From Candidula unifasciata (Eukaryota; Mollusca; Gastropoda; Stylommatophora; Geomitridae), in assembly GCA_905116865.2 (NCBI GenBank), contig CAJHNH020002479.1:1-64000 (forward strand): a DNA stretch of 64,000 nt, in the 5' to 3' direction. Shown here piece by piece: positions 20,640 through 32,112 of the stretch. The position numbers were made by a program, and so were the translations under genes. How positions within the stretch are numbered: the first letter of the stretch is position 1; every line of letters starts with the position of its first letter. The notes under the pieces were generated by a model, which saw only the letters and a list, made by a program, of their open reading frames with translations, had not been told where the DNA came from and made no database searches.

Positions 20640-21822
20640 GTGCCTGCCTGTGTGCGTGTCTGTGTCTGTGTTCGTGTCTCTGTGTTGGTGCGTCTATATG
20701 CATTATTTTAAGTGCATAAATGTGTGTGTCAGTAAGCATGTCTGCATGTGTGTCTATGTGCGTGTCAGTGTGAGTGTCAGTCTGTGTTTGTGAGTCTGTT
20801 GGTGCGTGTTAGTGTGTGTTTTTGTTTGCTATTATGTGTCCATAGGTGTTTTTCTGTGTGTGGTTGCGTGTGTATCTGTATCTGTCTTTGGCTGTGCGTG
20901 TCTGTGTGTGTAGATGTGTGTGTATCTGTGTGAGTCTCTAGGAATGTGTCTATTGTCTGCGTGTGAATTTGTATGTGTGTCTTTGTGTAAATTTGTGTAT
21001 GTGGGTCTATTTGAAAACGAGTCGTGTGTCTGTGTGTGTGTGCGTCTGCGTGTGTGTGTGTCTGTGTTAATGTTTGTGTGTCTGTGGGTGTATTTGTATG
21101 TATGTGTGTATGTGTGTGCCATTATGTGTCTGTGTGTGCGGCTGCGTGTGTATCTGTGTCTATCTGTGGCTGTGCGTATGTGTGTGTGTGCTTTTGAATG
21201 TATCTGTGTGTGTCGCTATGGGCGTGTCTATTATATAATGTCTGCGTGTACGTGTGTCTCTGTGTCGGTTTGTGCGTCTTCGAGTATGTCTATGAGCGTA
21301 TGTGTGTCTGCAGTGTCAACGTATGCGTGTCTGTGTGTGTATCTGTGTATGTATATGTGTATGTGTGAGTGTTGTGTATGGCCCTGTGTGTGTATGTGTC
21401 TGTGTGTTTTCCTGCCTGCGTGTGTTCATGTTTGTGTGTGTGTGTGTGTGTGTGTATGTGTGCCTGTGGCTGCCTGTGTGTATCTGTGTGGATTTATGTC
21501 TGTGTGCGTCGGTGTGTGTGTTTGTAGGTGCCCTTTGTGTAAGTTTTTGTGTGTTTGTATGTGTCTGGGTTGTATGCGTGTGTGTCTAAGAGTGTGTGTT
21601 TGTGACAGTGTGACTTTTTTGGTGACTGTGTATGAGTGGGTATGTATGTATGTATGTGTGTGTATGTATGTGTGTTTTTTACGCATGTACGTATGTTTGT
21701 GTGCAATTTGTATGTATGTATATTTGTATGTATGTGTGTATTGGGTGTCTATGTTGGCGTGTGTAAGTGAGTTTTGGGTTTGCGTGTGTATGTGGGTGTG
21801 TGTGTGTTCGCGCGCGAGGTCG
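20640..21822. repeat. degenerate (TG)n-rich tract, about 1.2 kb
   Basis: Long interrupted TGTGTGTCTGTG-type sequence. It gives an artefactual 354-codon Cys/Val frame. In the orientation of the following composite repeat it occupies the 5' part, matching CA-rich tracts beside the other two copies. Confidence 0.9.
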
Positions 21823-22026
21823 CACATGCATTTTAATAACCATGCTTTTGTTTTTGATTTGATATACATAATACGCATATTATTACATGAACATAACATG
21901 CTTTTTGATAAATTACAAATGCTGTGTGAAAGATGGGAGTTTGGAAGAGTCAAATATAAGAAAGGTATGCGTGCCTAATGTGTTGCCCCTTTGAAAATAA
22001 ATTTATTTTGTTCGTTTGTTTGTTCA
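21823..22026 (+). mobile_element. composite repeat REP-T copy 1
   Basis: CGCGCGAGGTCGCACATGC, CATGAACATAACATGCTTTT, TGTGTGAAAGATGGGAGTTT, GCCTAATGTGTTGCCC, CCTTTGAAAATAAA, then (GTTC)n/(GTTT)n. All blocks recur in the same order on the minus strand at 60523-60712, and the last part also at 39711-39888. The AATAAA-like motif and 3' microsatellite suggest a retroposon 3' end. Confidence 0.75.
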
Positions 22027-22201
22027 TTCTTCTTCTTCTTCTTCTTCTTCTTCTTCTTCTTCTTCTTCTTCTTCTTCTTCTTCTTCTTCTTCTTCTTCTT
22101 CTTCTTCTTCTTCTTCTTCATCTTCTTCATCTTCTTCTTTTTCTTCTTTATCTTCTTCTTGTTCTTCTTTTTCTTCTTCTTGTTCTTCTTGTTGTTGTTG
22201 C

Positions 22202-22241
<40 letters not shown>

Positions 22242-22516
22242 CTTCTTCTTCTTCTTCTTTTTCTTCTTCTTCTTCTTCTTCTTCTTCTTCTTCTTCTTCT
22301 TCTTCTTCTTCTTCTTCTTCTTCTTCTTCTTCTTCTTCTTCTTCTTCTTCTTCTTCTTCTTCTTCTTCTTCTTCTTCTTCTTCTTCTTCTTCTTCTTCTT
22401 CTTCTTCTTCTTCTTCTTCTTCTTCTTCTTCTTCTTCTTCTTCTTCTTTTTCTTCTTCTTCTTTCTTCTTCTTCTTCTTCTTCTTCTTCTTCTTCTTTTT
22501 CTTCTTCTTCTTCTTT
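22027..22516. repeat. (TTC)n array, about 490 bp, with (TTG)n insert
   Basis: An almost pure pyrimidine TTC array, with a TTG-type block at 22189-22241. It starts at the tail of REP-T copy 1. All the poly-Ser, poly-Phe, poly-Leu and poly-Lys frames here are artefacts. Confidence 0.95.
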
Positions 22517-22536
22517 CTCTACTCGTGTAATGTCTC

Positions 22537-23202
22537 GCAGCGTCAGGTAAGAAAGAGATCTTTAGAAATAAGTATGCTTTATAACAGTGGGTATATTCCA
22601 AATGACCTTTTAAAATCCATATTTATAGCTCTGCCGAAGAAACTTTAAAATGTGAAGACCATCGCACAATAAGTCTTATGAGTCACATGACTAAGATTTT
22701 ACTGAGAATAATTATGAGAAGAATAAGAAACAAAATTAAACCAGAAATCAGCGATGAACAGTGTGGATTTGTAGAAGGAAAAGGTACAAACAATGCCATA
22801 TACATCCTAAGGACATTGTCAGAAAGAGCTATAGAAGTAAAGACTGATTTGTACTTATGCTTCATAGACTTTACAAAAGCATTTGACTGTGTGAAGCATG
22901 AAGAAGTAATCAAACTGTTAGAAAAATTAAACATTGATGGGAAAGATCTAAGAATAATAAAGAATATGTATTGGCAGCAAACAGCAGCTATAAGAATTAA
23001 CAACTGTTTAGGTACATTTCAAAGCATAAAGAGGGGCGTACGACAAGGATGTGTACTTTCACCTGATTTGTTTTCAATATACAGTGAATATATTATGAGA
23101 TCTTTAATTGATATGCCCGGAATCGTGGTTGGTGGGCACAATATAAACAATTTACGTTATGCTGATGACACAGTCTTGATAGCAACAAGTCAGAAAGAAT
23201 AA
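22537..23202 (+). pseudogene. LINE-A reverse transcriptase (near intact)
   Basis: From 22560 it reads MLYNSGYIPNDLLKSIFIAL with PKK, a frameshift near 22648, then a 174-codon open frame: CEDHRTISLMSHMTKILLRI, DEQCGFVEGKGTNNAIYILR, LYLCFIDFTKAFDCVKHEEV (motif A) and RGVRQGCVLSPDLFSIYSEY (motif B). It continues to NLRYADDTVLIA (catalytic YADD at 23158-23169). This is the RT of an AP-endonuclease-type LINE, which copies element RNA at a nicked target. The 5' part, including the endonuclease, is absent; the copy begins right after the (TTC)n array. A single in-frame TAA at 23200 separates it from the next segment. Confidence 0.9.
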
Positions 23203-23945
23203 CAGGAAATGATAGACATTGTGGTGTTAAAAAGTGGAAGAATGGGCCTCAGTTTGAATGATGGGAAGACAGAAGTAATGGTGGTATCAAAGAAACAAAT
23301 TATTCCCAAATGTGTAATAAAAGTCAATGGTGTTATTTTAAGACAAGTACAGAAATTTAAGTATCTGGGAACATGGATAACATCAGATGGAAGATGCATA
23401 ACTGAAATAAGAAACAGAATTGGACAGGCAAAAACTGCATTTTATAAAATGAAAAACATCTTGTGCAATATATCCTTGTCATTGAGAGTTAGAAAAAGAA
23501 TTCTTGCTTGCTACATACATCCAGTTTTAACATATGGATGTGAATCCTGGACAATCGGTAGGCAGGCCAAACAATTTTTAGAGGCCTCAGAGATGTGGTT
23601 TCACAGAAGAATGCTTAGAATACCTTGGACAGCCAAAAAGAGCAACCAAGAGGTTTTAAAAGAGGCGGGAGCCCGAAGACAACTTATCACTGACATCAGA
23701 AGGAGACAGTCATCATTTTTCGGCCATGTTATGAGAAGAGGGAAAATAGAACATGTTGTGACCACTGGAAAGATCTGTGGAAGAAGGGATAGAGGAAGAC
23801 AACGAGAGAAGATGCTTGACAGTCTTGTTGCATGGCATGGAGGTGTGTCGGCACACGAACTGATACATGCTGCAGGAGATCGCGGATTATGGAGAGGCAT
23901 GATCGCCCACGCCAGTCGGCAAGGCACCTGATGATGATGATGATG
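23203..23945 (+). pseudogene. LINE-A RT thumb and C-terminal domain with (TGA)n tail
   Basis: Same frame as the RT, past one stop: GRMGLSLNDGKTEVMVVSKK, FKYLGTWITSDGRCITEIRN, LTYGCESWTIGRQAKQFLEA, MWFHRRMLRIPWTAKKSNQE, SSFFGHVMRRGKIEHVVTTG and a C-terminal GRRDRGRQREKMLDSLVAWH, ending HASRQGT-stop. The element ends in GATGATGATGATG. One stop and one upstream frameshift in about 1.4 kb make this one of the youngest LINE copies in the window. Two more copies lie at 48805-49365 and 29525-29820. Confidence 0.9.
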
Positions 23946-24557
23946 TTGCTTCTGGATATTTAAATCCTAATCTGTTTTAATCCTAAATTTATTGGGAGCG
24001 ATTTATATTGTAAATTAGCGAAAGGAATATTTCCTGCCTCTGCCATTGGGACATTTTAAAACCATAGCGTCATTCTTGATGTGACTCTCAAAGCCAATGG
24101 ACGTGTGAAAGTCCACATGGCATGGACTTTGAGAAGAAAAACGTGGGTTTCGACACTATAATTATTTTTTCAAGCAAAATGTAATTATTGCAAATAGTTC
24201 TGTGGCTGCTAGTTAGCTAAGAATGATCGGTGAGGAGGTCAACTGGAGTATGACTTCTTACAAAGTAAAATAGGTCTAAGCTGTTGACGAAGTGGTTTTA
24301 TATAGTAAGGGTTTCTCCTTTAGAGACTCAGTGTGGTTCTTATGAAGTTGATCGCTTCGTCATAATAACATTTAATACCCATACCACAGTGAACAGCTGG
24401 TTACTAAGTAAGGGTAGTGTACTGTTGAATGGAGATTTGGGACATATTCCTGTATTTTTCAAACCCGAATAGTGGCTGTTAAGTTTTGCAATCAGTCATT
24501 TTTATCCTGCGTATACTATTTTTTTTAAATATTTTGAATGGGATGTCGCAAGAAGAA
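23946..24557. other. non-coding, nothing recognised
   Basis: No supported frame or repeat. Confidence 0.5.
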
Positions 24558-24640
24558 GAATAAGAAGAACTCAACAGTGGAGCATGCACAGCAGGGGTCT
24601 ACCGATCACCAGTAGAAAGATCCTTCATCGATGTGACGTG
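24558..24640 (-). mobile_element. R2-superfamily LINE copy D, extreme 3' fragment
   Basis: AGAAGAACTCAACAGTGGAG, GCACAGCAGGGGTC, CGATCACCAGTAGAAAGATC match 9777-9835 of copy A at most positions. Only the last 80 bp of the 3' UTR is present. On the element strand it is followed by TTCTTCTTATTCTTC. Confidence 0.65.
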
Positions 24641-26564
24641 ACGCTATGGGTTTATGTTTTATAAGTTGAGTAGGGATTTTCCTCTCAACACATTCCCTCC
24701 ACCAGATTAACAGAACTAAAATCCGAGCTATGTTGCTCTCAGACAAAGTCCTGGATATCCAAGAAAACAGCCATATTGGCTCTTTAAGTACATTAACATT
24801 ATCTGCACTTGGTACACACAAGAGAAGGAAAGGAGTTTTAGATGTCTATATCATTATACTGAATGAATTATTAGACAGGGCAAATGACTTCTCCGTCCCA
24901 TCTTCTCCCGGTATTATTATTAATAATTAAAGAATTATTATCATATTATTTGAGCCCCCACCAAATGTAATTCTATCTATCAGTTTAGTTAAACAGGTAA
25001 GACTGAATACACTTGGAATTTAACAAACGATGTAGTACAAAACTTGACATACAGCTTTATTTACTAACAATCATTTAAATGCTATTTCCCAGTGTGTTGT
25101 GTTTACACAAACAGTGACTGGTTAATGTTATGATAGTGATGAGATGCTTCAGCGAAAAAACAGCACCTAGGATTAGAATGGTGTGATGAAGGTGATAACG
25201 TATGAACAATTTATGACATAACTTAGTTATCATAGAGCCTCTGACAGCCGTGAGCACTGTCAAGCTCTTCCTCCTCTTCCAGCTTCTTCCCTGCTTGTTT
25301 TCTGCCTGTTTCAGCTTAGTCTCCACTTCATCCCTCGACCTCGTCCCCACCTCGTTCCCAGCTGGCCGAGTCTAACACAATGTAGTCTCCTTCATGGACT
25401 GATCGTCACATAGGCACTGTAATCATGGAAACAAACACATACGTGTAGTATCTTGACTTACACTAAGAATACATGTATCAATTAATATAATATAAAATAA
25501 CAAAATATATCCCATCACTCCTCCTTATATTCCACATTCTCTCCAGTCTAGTCTGAAGGTCTTTTGTCTTTCATGGACGTCACATATCCTGCCAACCCTC
25601 TCATGCTCTGTCATGATAGTTGACTTTCTAAGTCTGGTGTCCGTCATCACTTAGACTTCCAAACATTGTTTTTACATGAACACGTAGAGCAGGTTATGTG
25701 CTGAAAACTCCAACCATGTTATATGTGCATGGTGTCTGGAATATTGTCTTTCCAGTGAGCACATGGTGAGCTATTAAAACTATGCGCATATGGGCATGAT
25801 TTCCCACAGTCCAAGCACAAGTTTTGGGTTGATCATGGAAACAATATTATTACATTTCATTATAGCAAATGTCATTGTTCACATCTTATTTTATACACAT
25901 AAAAACATACACTGAAAAACATGTGACACAAACATACAAGAAATAGGAATAGTTTAGCAGTTCCCTAACTTGAGATACCGAATACTCACAAAGAACTATT
26001 TCAAGCAGAATGTGTAGACTTATTAGGAAAAGGTAGTATAGACTAAGCTTAATTCCCGAACCTATGTATACCTGTTCAAAACCTGTCCCCCCGAGAATTT
26101 CACTGACATGTGTGAACTCCAGCCTCTCGTCGCCACAATGTCTACCAGTCTACTTAATTTCCCTGATCTAGTCTGTTCAAACGGCCCCACTCAGTCTGGG
26201 TTATGTAACCTTTATGACACTAAGGTTCAGCTCAGGGGAGATAATTTCAGGTGTGATAATTAGTTCCTCGTTGAATCGCCTCTACAGTCTGTTCAGGAGA
26301 TAACATTTATGACACTGGCTTTACAATCAAACATAACATCCACTAGTCTGAACTTTCTCAGGTAGACCAGCGGACTGTATTACGTGGTGTTATGTAATAC
26401 TAAACAAAGCGCAGTTGCTTTGTCTTGGCAAAGGACTGGTAGCAATTAAATCCATGCGGTTTAAAGTAATATTTGGTTTAAGGGCATAGTAAATATAATT
26501 CTCTGTCTCTCAATAACCAGAAAAACTTACTACGAGTACAAACTTCTGGAACCACTGAGGTCGT
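24641..26564. other. non-coding, about 1.9 kb without recognised content
   Basis: I see no coding frame above background, no tandem repeat and no match to the repeat families elsewhere in this window. Confidence 0.5.
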
Positions 26565-27640
26565 CTTGTGACAATCGACCATTGTTTCGGCCCATTACTT
26601 CCTATAAAATCTAAGGAGGTAAGCCGACCTGGTATATGACTGCAGGCCTCAATCTTCCCCTTGTGCACTTTATTGGACTCTCGAACACGGGCAAGACGAT
26701 ATGGTGACTTTGCGACAGGTATTGTGAGATCTGGTGCTATATTTGTTGCTGCGATAGCAAATTAGCTGATTACCTTCATGACCAGCGTGGCAAGCTCAAG
26801 GTTGGTTCATCGAACATGTGTTAGACTTTGAAATTGAGTAGAGAGACACTGGCAGACATTTATCGGACACTTTGTATTTATAGGGATGAAAAGATATTTT
26901 CCACTAAGGGTCGAACCAATCTCCCAAGGCTGATCCCCAACGACGTTTCGGTCTGTCCAAAGCCAGCTCGAAACCCTTTCACTTGCTTCGCCCTAGTTTA
27001 GTGACCTTTTACGCTCTGTTCCTCGCAAGCCCAGCTGCTATAGCACATTGTATGTGTAAGTGGAGATAAGTCCTTTTGCGCATACCTCGACGGTGAAGAT
27101 TTTACTGTGTACGCTTTATCTTTTTTTCAGACCTGCTACGAGTTCACCTTTTCGACCTTATACAGGTGATTTTCTTCCATCCGTGACTCGTACGGCACAA
27201 TCATCTCTATTAGGACGAGCTGGCGTTTTTCCTCAGAGTGCAGAACCATGTCTTGTCTCAGGTCGGGCGTTCGGATTGACTCTGAGTACTTTTCGAAGCC
27301 AGGTATCGACAGCCAGTGACTAGTCCCGCTTACTGTCAAGTATTGATAGAGCGTACGCGTCTTTGTTGACTTTACCTTTCGAAATCTGCCCAGCCTTGAG
27401 GAAGCGCATGAGTGGGGGGGGGGGAGGTCGAGGGGGGGGGGCAGTTGAATTAGCCCTTGCGTTAGACCTTATCCTGGTTTGATCCACAATCTCCCTTAAC
27501 TCTTTTAGTACTTTATTTTAGCGCCGTGTATATATTTCCATGGCTTCGGGCTTTTCTGCAAACAGAAAGTGCAATTTTGAGCTTCTGCATGGTTTTGCAT
27601 AGAGGCCATTTAAGGCTGGTGGTTGTAGACCACTTGGTTA
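26565..27640 (-). pseudogene. R2-superfamily LINE copy B: endonuclease region and 3' UTR
   Basis: The minus strand repeats copy A. The 3' UTR blocks CGGCCCATT, GTAAGCCGACCT, GGCAAGACGATATG and GATAGCAAATTAG occur in order (26580-26765). The endonuclease region has LRQDMVLHSEEKRQLVLIEM then IVPYESRMEE (27290-27190), preserving D-x12-E. It ends upstream near 27640 in the CCHC region. Poly-G runs (27413-27441) interrupt it. It is 5'-truncated and frameshifted. Confidence 0.75.
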
Positions 27641-28434
27641 TGTTTGCCCCATTATATCATTGTTGAGTGTGGTATTGGGTTATTTCCTCCTGCGTATCTC
27701 ATTTTCATAAACTATTCTGAGAATAATGTATGAGTGAACAGACTGAGTGACAAGTCGAGGTAAGCACGAACTAGGTGCCAAAAAGTCATGAGCAGCAGTG
27801 TGAGCAAAGCGTGAGAACATTCTAGAAGGAAAAGAAATGAAAGCCACACACAAAAATCTAAGATAGCCTAGCGTTGTTTCTTTTTAGTCTTGATTGAGGT
27901 TGAAGTGCACGAAGTGACTGAAGCCTGAAATGAGGGGTTGATTGTTTCACTTTACCAACCGAAAAAAACCTGGCTAAGTAAATGAAAGACCGTGTTGCCT
28001 GCGACATTTCTGATGCAATTTTTGTGAGCTTGACAAGTGCAAGCATCGGACGCAGTGACAGTGTAAATCCGTGTGGGTTGACTGTAATAACATACCAGTG
28101 AACACCCTAAGAACCCTATACATTTATCCTCTGACGTGTTTGATAGAGATGACATCGTTGCAGAAAAAAACGGAATCGTTATCAGCTGTCTGTTGTTTTC
28201 TCAACGTGTTTTCCTGTTACAGTTGCTGTGTTGTAGCATTTGAGAATGTATCAGAGTAATCTGCTTTTGTTTAGAGCCAATAGAATCAGTGCACAGATGT
28301 TGCAGTAAGCTCCAAGTAATAACAAGTGTTCGGCTAAAAACTGACATCGGAGCACTGGCGACATTCCTGTAAGCACTGCTTAGTAATCTTCAACAGCAAG
28401 CGAAATGTTCAAGTTCTGACGATGCCAGTATCAG
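27641..28434. other. non-coding, nothing recognised
   Basis: Small frames only, none with family resemblance. Confidence 0.5.
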
Positions 28435-28764
28435 TTTGATTTTAAGTTCGTCTTGCCTTTGGTCTGAGTGTATACAGTTGATCAGATTCTCTGGACACTG
28501 CTACCTGTAATATTCTCCCTAAACCGTAATAATTTAATCGTGTCTCTGGATTGTTCCCTTTTCCTGTGTAAACTCACCACCGACTGGGACAGAGCCAGCC
28601 ATTATGTCCGCCTGTTTATTCCGTGAAACTTCTACATCAGCGGAAAATGTTTCCCCAAAAAGGCTAGCCACCCAGGACCTCTGAAGTGATGACTGCCACT
28701 CTGCACGGAGTATGTCCGGCTCGACCTGTATCTCAGGATAGGCAGCAGAATGTTTCAGTTCCAT
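28435..28764 (-). pseudogene. Jockey-like LINE RNase H end, copy 2a
   Basis: The minus frame includes FSADVEVSRNKQADIMAGSV then PVGGEFTQEK, matching the end of the RNase H domain and downstream residues in the 3.2-6.2 kb element (NKQAD for GN-x-x-AD, and SAPMGDELIHDK). The 3' side (28435-28510, GTCTTGCCTTTGGTCTGAGT) matches 3380-3430. Confidence 0.6.
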
Positions 28765-28795
28765 TTATGACACATCTCTATGACATAACAGAACA

Positions 28796-29070
28796 ACCCA
28801 GTTGACATGAGTCAAGAATTAACATCACGTCACTCAGAGCATTCTCATGCGTGCTCCGTCCTCATCTTTAGCAGCCAGCGCTGAGTTCCAATACTGATGG
28901 CACTGGTCACAATCTGGTTACATGTCCTTCTTTCCTTTCCCCTGAGTGTAGTGAGCCGGCCAGACCCTCTGGTTACACCCAGAGGTCGTACATGGGACCT
29001 CCTAGATGAAATGATATTAAATAGAATGATTCAATTCCCTTTAAAACACATTTCTATGATAACAGAACAG
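28796..29070 (-). pseudogene. Jockey-like LINE 3' end, copy 2b
   Basis: About 190 bp (28796-28985) match 3250-3445 almost base for base in blocks such as CATGCGTGCTCCGTC, TCATCTTTAGCAGCCAGCGC and CCTCTGGTTACACCCAG. An ATAACAGAACA segment is shared with the end of the neighbouring copy 2a, so two truncated copies lie head to tail. Confidence 0.65.
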
Positions 29071-29410
29071 TGGTTGTGCATGTTTTGCCGTCCTCCTTTA
29101 TCTCCAGAAACATGTTCAGTTGTTAAAAAAGATGAATGAGTTGCCAGACCTAAAATGTTTCTCTTTCATAATCTGTAAATTATATCATTATCACAACAAT
29201 ATGTAACAAAACACACCAAAAACACGGCTACAACTTGGGGGCGGTAAGAAAACTAGAAAAACACATTTATTTCAGTGAAAGCAATTTTATTGTTAACAGG
29301 TGGCAAACTTCCGTTTTTTTTTCCGGAAGATAATGTTACATTTTCCGAAGGTGGGTATGCGAATCACAGGAAACAGCGATGACGAGTGTTACTAGCAAGA
29401 CTTGCTTATT
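29071..29410. other. non-coding, nothing recognised
   Basis: No supported features. Confidence 0.5.
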
Positions 29411-29485
29411 TTATATATATATATATGTGTGTGTGTTGTGTATATATGTGTATATATGTGTATGTATATACACATATATATGTAT
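29411..29485. repeat. (TA)n/(TG)n microsatellite
   Basis: Alternating TATATA and TGTGTG with a near-palindromic TATATGTGTA...TATACACATA centre. Confidence 0.85.
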
Positions 29486-29524
29486 ATGATGCCTTTGACT
29501 AGCAAAACCGTTTTACTCAATATA

Positions 29525-29820
29525 TCATCATAATCAAGGGCCTGGCCCACTGGCGTGAGTGATCATGCCTCTCCTCAATCGGCAACTGCGTGTATTATAG
29601 TTCGTGCGTTGACATCCCTCCATGACATGAGAAAAGACTGTCAAGAATCTTTTCACGTTGTCTTCTTCTAGTTTTTCCACAATTCCTTTCAGTGGTCACA
29701 ACATGTTCCATTTATTCTCTTCTCATAACATGACCAAAAAATGAGTACTATCTCTTTCTGATGTTTGTGATATGTTCTCTTCGACCATTTGCCTCTTTTA
29801 AAACATCTAGGTTGCTAACC
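29525..29820 (-). pseudogene. LINE-A C-terminal fragment, copy 3
   Basis: The reverse complement matches 23650-23940: the ATTTTTTGGTCATGTTATGA block (FGHVMRR), GAACATGTTGTGACC, a GAAGACAACG(T/A)GA segment and a final ATGATCAC(T/G)CACGCC ending in a TGATGATAT tail. Frame broken. Confidence 0.75.
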
Positions 29821-29837
29821 GTAGCTATATATATAAA

Positions 29838-29869
<32 letters not shown>

Positions 29870-29878
29870 TGTGTGTGC
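29838..29878. repeat. (TG)n microsatellite
   Basis: Interrupted TG repeat. Confidence 0.85.
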
Positions 29879-30052
29879 TAAAAGGTAAGAAGACTCAAAC
29901 AAAAGGACAAAGAGTATAAAACCAGAAGAGTTAGACTTGTTTTAAATTTAGAAAATCTAATATTTTAACGAACATTTTTGAAAAAAACAACTGATTCCAC
30001 TGATTTTTTCTGTCGACGTCTCCGGATGCTACCAGTAAACACTTGCAATGAG

Positions 30053-30208
30053 ATAACATACATACATACATACATACATACATACATACATACATACATA
30101 CATACATACATACATACATACATACATACATACATACATACATACATACATACATACATACATACATACATACATACATACATACATACATACAAACATA
30201 CATACATA
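30053..30208. repeat. (CATA)n array, about 155 bp
   Basis: Nearly perfect CATA tetranucleotides. The start of a large tetranucleotide block. Confidence 0.95.
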
Positions 30209-30213
30209 TCTGT

Positions 30214-30610
<397 letters not shown>

Positions 30611-30721
30611 CAATATATCAAGATGGAACCAGAGGGATATACTCTTGATGGGTCAAGAGATATAAACACGATTAAAACAGGGTTTTTGTTGATGGGTTAA
30701 ATGGATCATAACAAAAGGATA

Positions 30722-30829
30722 GTAATCCATAAGTGCTACCTTCTACCTCTGATTCAAGCCTGAGTCAAAAGTTCTCAGTGCAATAATGAAATCAGCACCA
30801 ATAGCAATGATCCTGTAAAACACAGGTAT

Positions 30830-30830
<1 letters not shown>
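30722..30830 (-). repeat. short dispersed repeat shared with 45.9 kb
   Basis: CCATAAGTGCTACCTTCTAC, CTCTGATTCAAGCC and GAGTC align with 45888-45975. On the minus strand both encode a GLRLExEVExxTYG-like peptide, so this may be LINE debris. Confidence 0.45.
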
Positions 30831-31339
<509 letters not shown>

Positions 31340-31340
31340 G

Positions 31341-31609
31341 ATTGGCAGGCCCTTGCCCCTCCCTTTGGTGCGTGGCTCTTGAGGAATGGCCACTCCTCGC
31401 GACACTTTGTCGGCGTAGCTTGGCGTCGCGACCGCCTCACTGGGCGCGGCTACCGATGTCGTAACAGGAGGAGCGGCTTCCTGCACCGGCGGGTCTACAA
31501 TTGTTTCTTTATTTGTGGTGATCGGCGGGTCCTTCCCAGCGGGCATTTCTGCGAACTTTTCGGGTTCGGTCGATTTGGCCCGCGAGCTGGCCCTCGTGTT
31601 CCGAGTCAT
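31341..31609 (-). pseudogene. LINE ORF1 N-terminal fragment
   Basis: The frame starts with a true ATG at 31609. It reads [20 protein letters not shown], a Pro/Thr/Ala-rich disordered stretch and a [10 protein letters not shown] motif. About residue 90 it is cut off by the tetranucleotide array, through which the frame runs as (YLSI)n. A GC-rich, low-complexity N terminus ending in S-(Y/F)-AD-x-V is common in ORF1 (gag-like) proteins of Jockey/I-type LINEs. It points away from the ORF1 at 32113. Confidence 0.5.
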
Positions 31610-32112
31610 AGTTGCTTATAAATTAGTTGATGATTGTTTTTTGGAGGTTTGAACGTACGCCCTAAGTCGCGGTTTAAAGCGTTAGTGAAGTAGTTTATAT
31701 TTATCAAAACCACACAGTCCAGCGCAGACAGCCAAGTCGGACACAGCTCTCTCTCGCTCGCTCGCTCTACCGCCCGATCAGCCACGTGTCTCTCGTTAGC
31801 TTGCTAACTATCCATTCGCAGCCAGATTATCAATAGCTAGATACTGGTCAGAACTCGCTTGATATTCGGCTGCGTTTTGGCTCGACCACGCTATTGTTAT
31901 TCGTCTGCGGGTGGGTTATTAGCGGCCCGGGGGCACAGCATTGTTAAGGAGCCATCACACCAGCCAGTTTTTGTTTAACGATTGTCTCGAGAACTGCGGA
32001 GAAAAGCACGCTTGGGTGTCCTTTTCAGGCTACTCTAACAAGCCTTGCCAGACTCTGCAGGGACCGAGCAATCAATTGCCGCCCGACTTACCAGCCTCAG
32101 CCACACGAAACC
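31610..32112. other. GC-rich spacer between divergent ORF1 pieces
   Basis: Contains a (CTCG)n-like run at 31748-31767. The segment 31695-31925 recurs in inverted orientation at 34190-34375 (CATTCG(C/T)AGCCAGATT, AGATACT, TCGCTTGATATTCGGCTG, GCGGGTGG). It is a likely LINE 5' UTR/promoter; direction uncertain. Confidence 0.5.

Noticed and set aside
20914..21978. 354-codon Cys/Val-rich frame resembling a membrane or cysteine-rich protein
   Set aside because: It is a translation of degenerate (TG)n; cysteine and valine come from TGT and GTG. No signal or domain structure.
21975..22648. Long Ser, Phe, Leu and Lys/Asn homopolymer frames
   Set aside because: They are all six-frame readings of the (TTC)n array and have no independent coding evidence.
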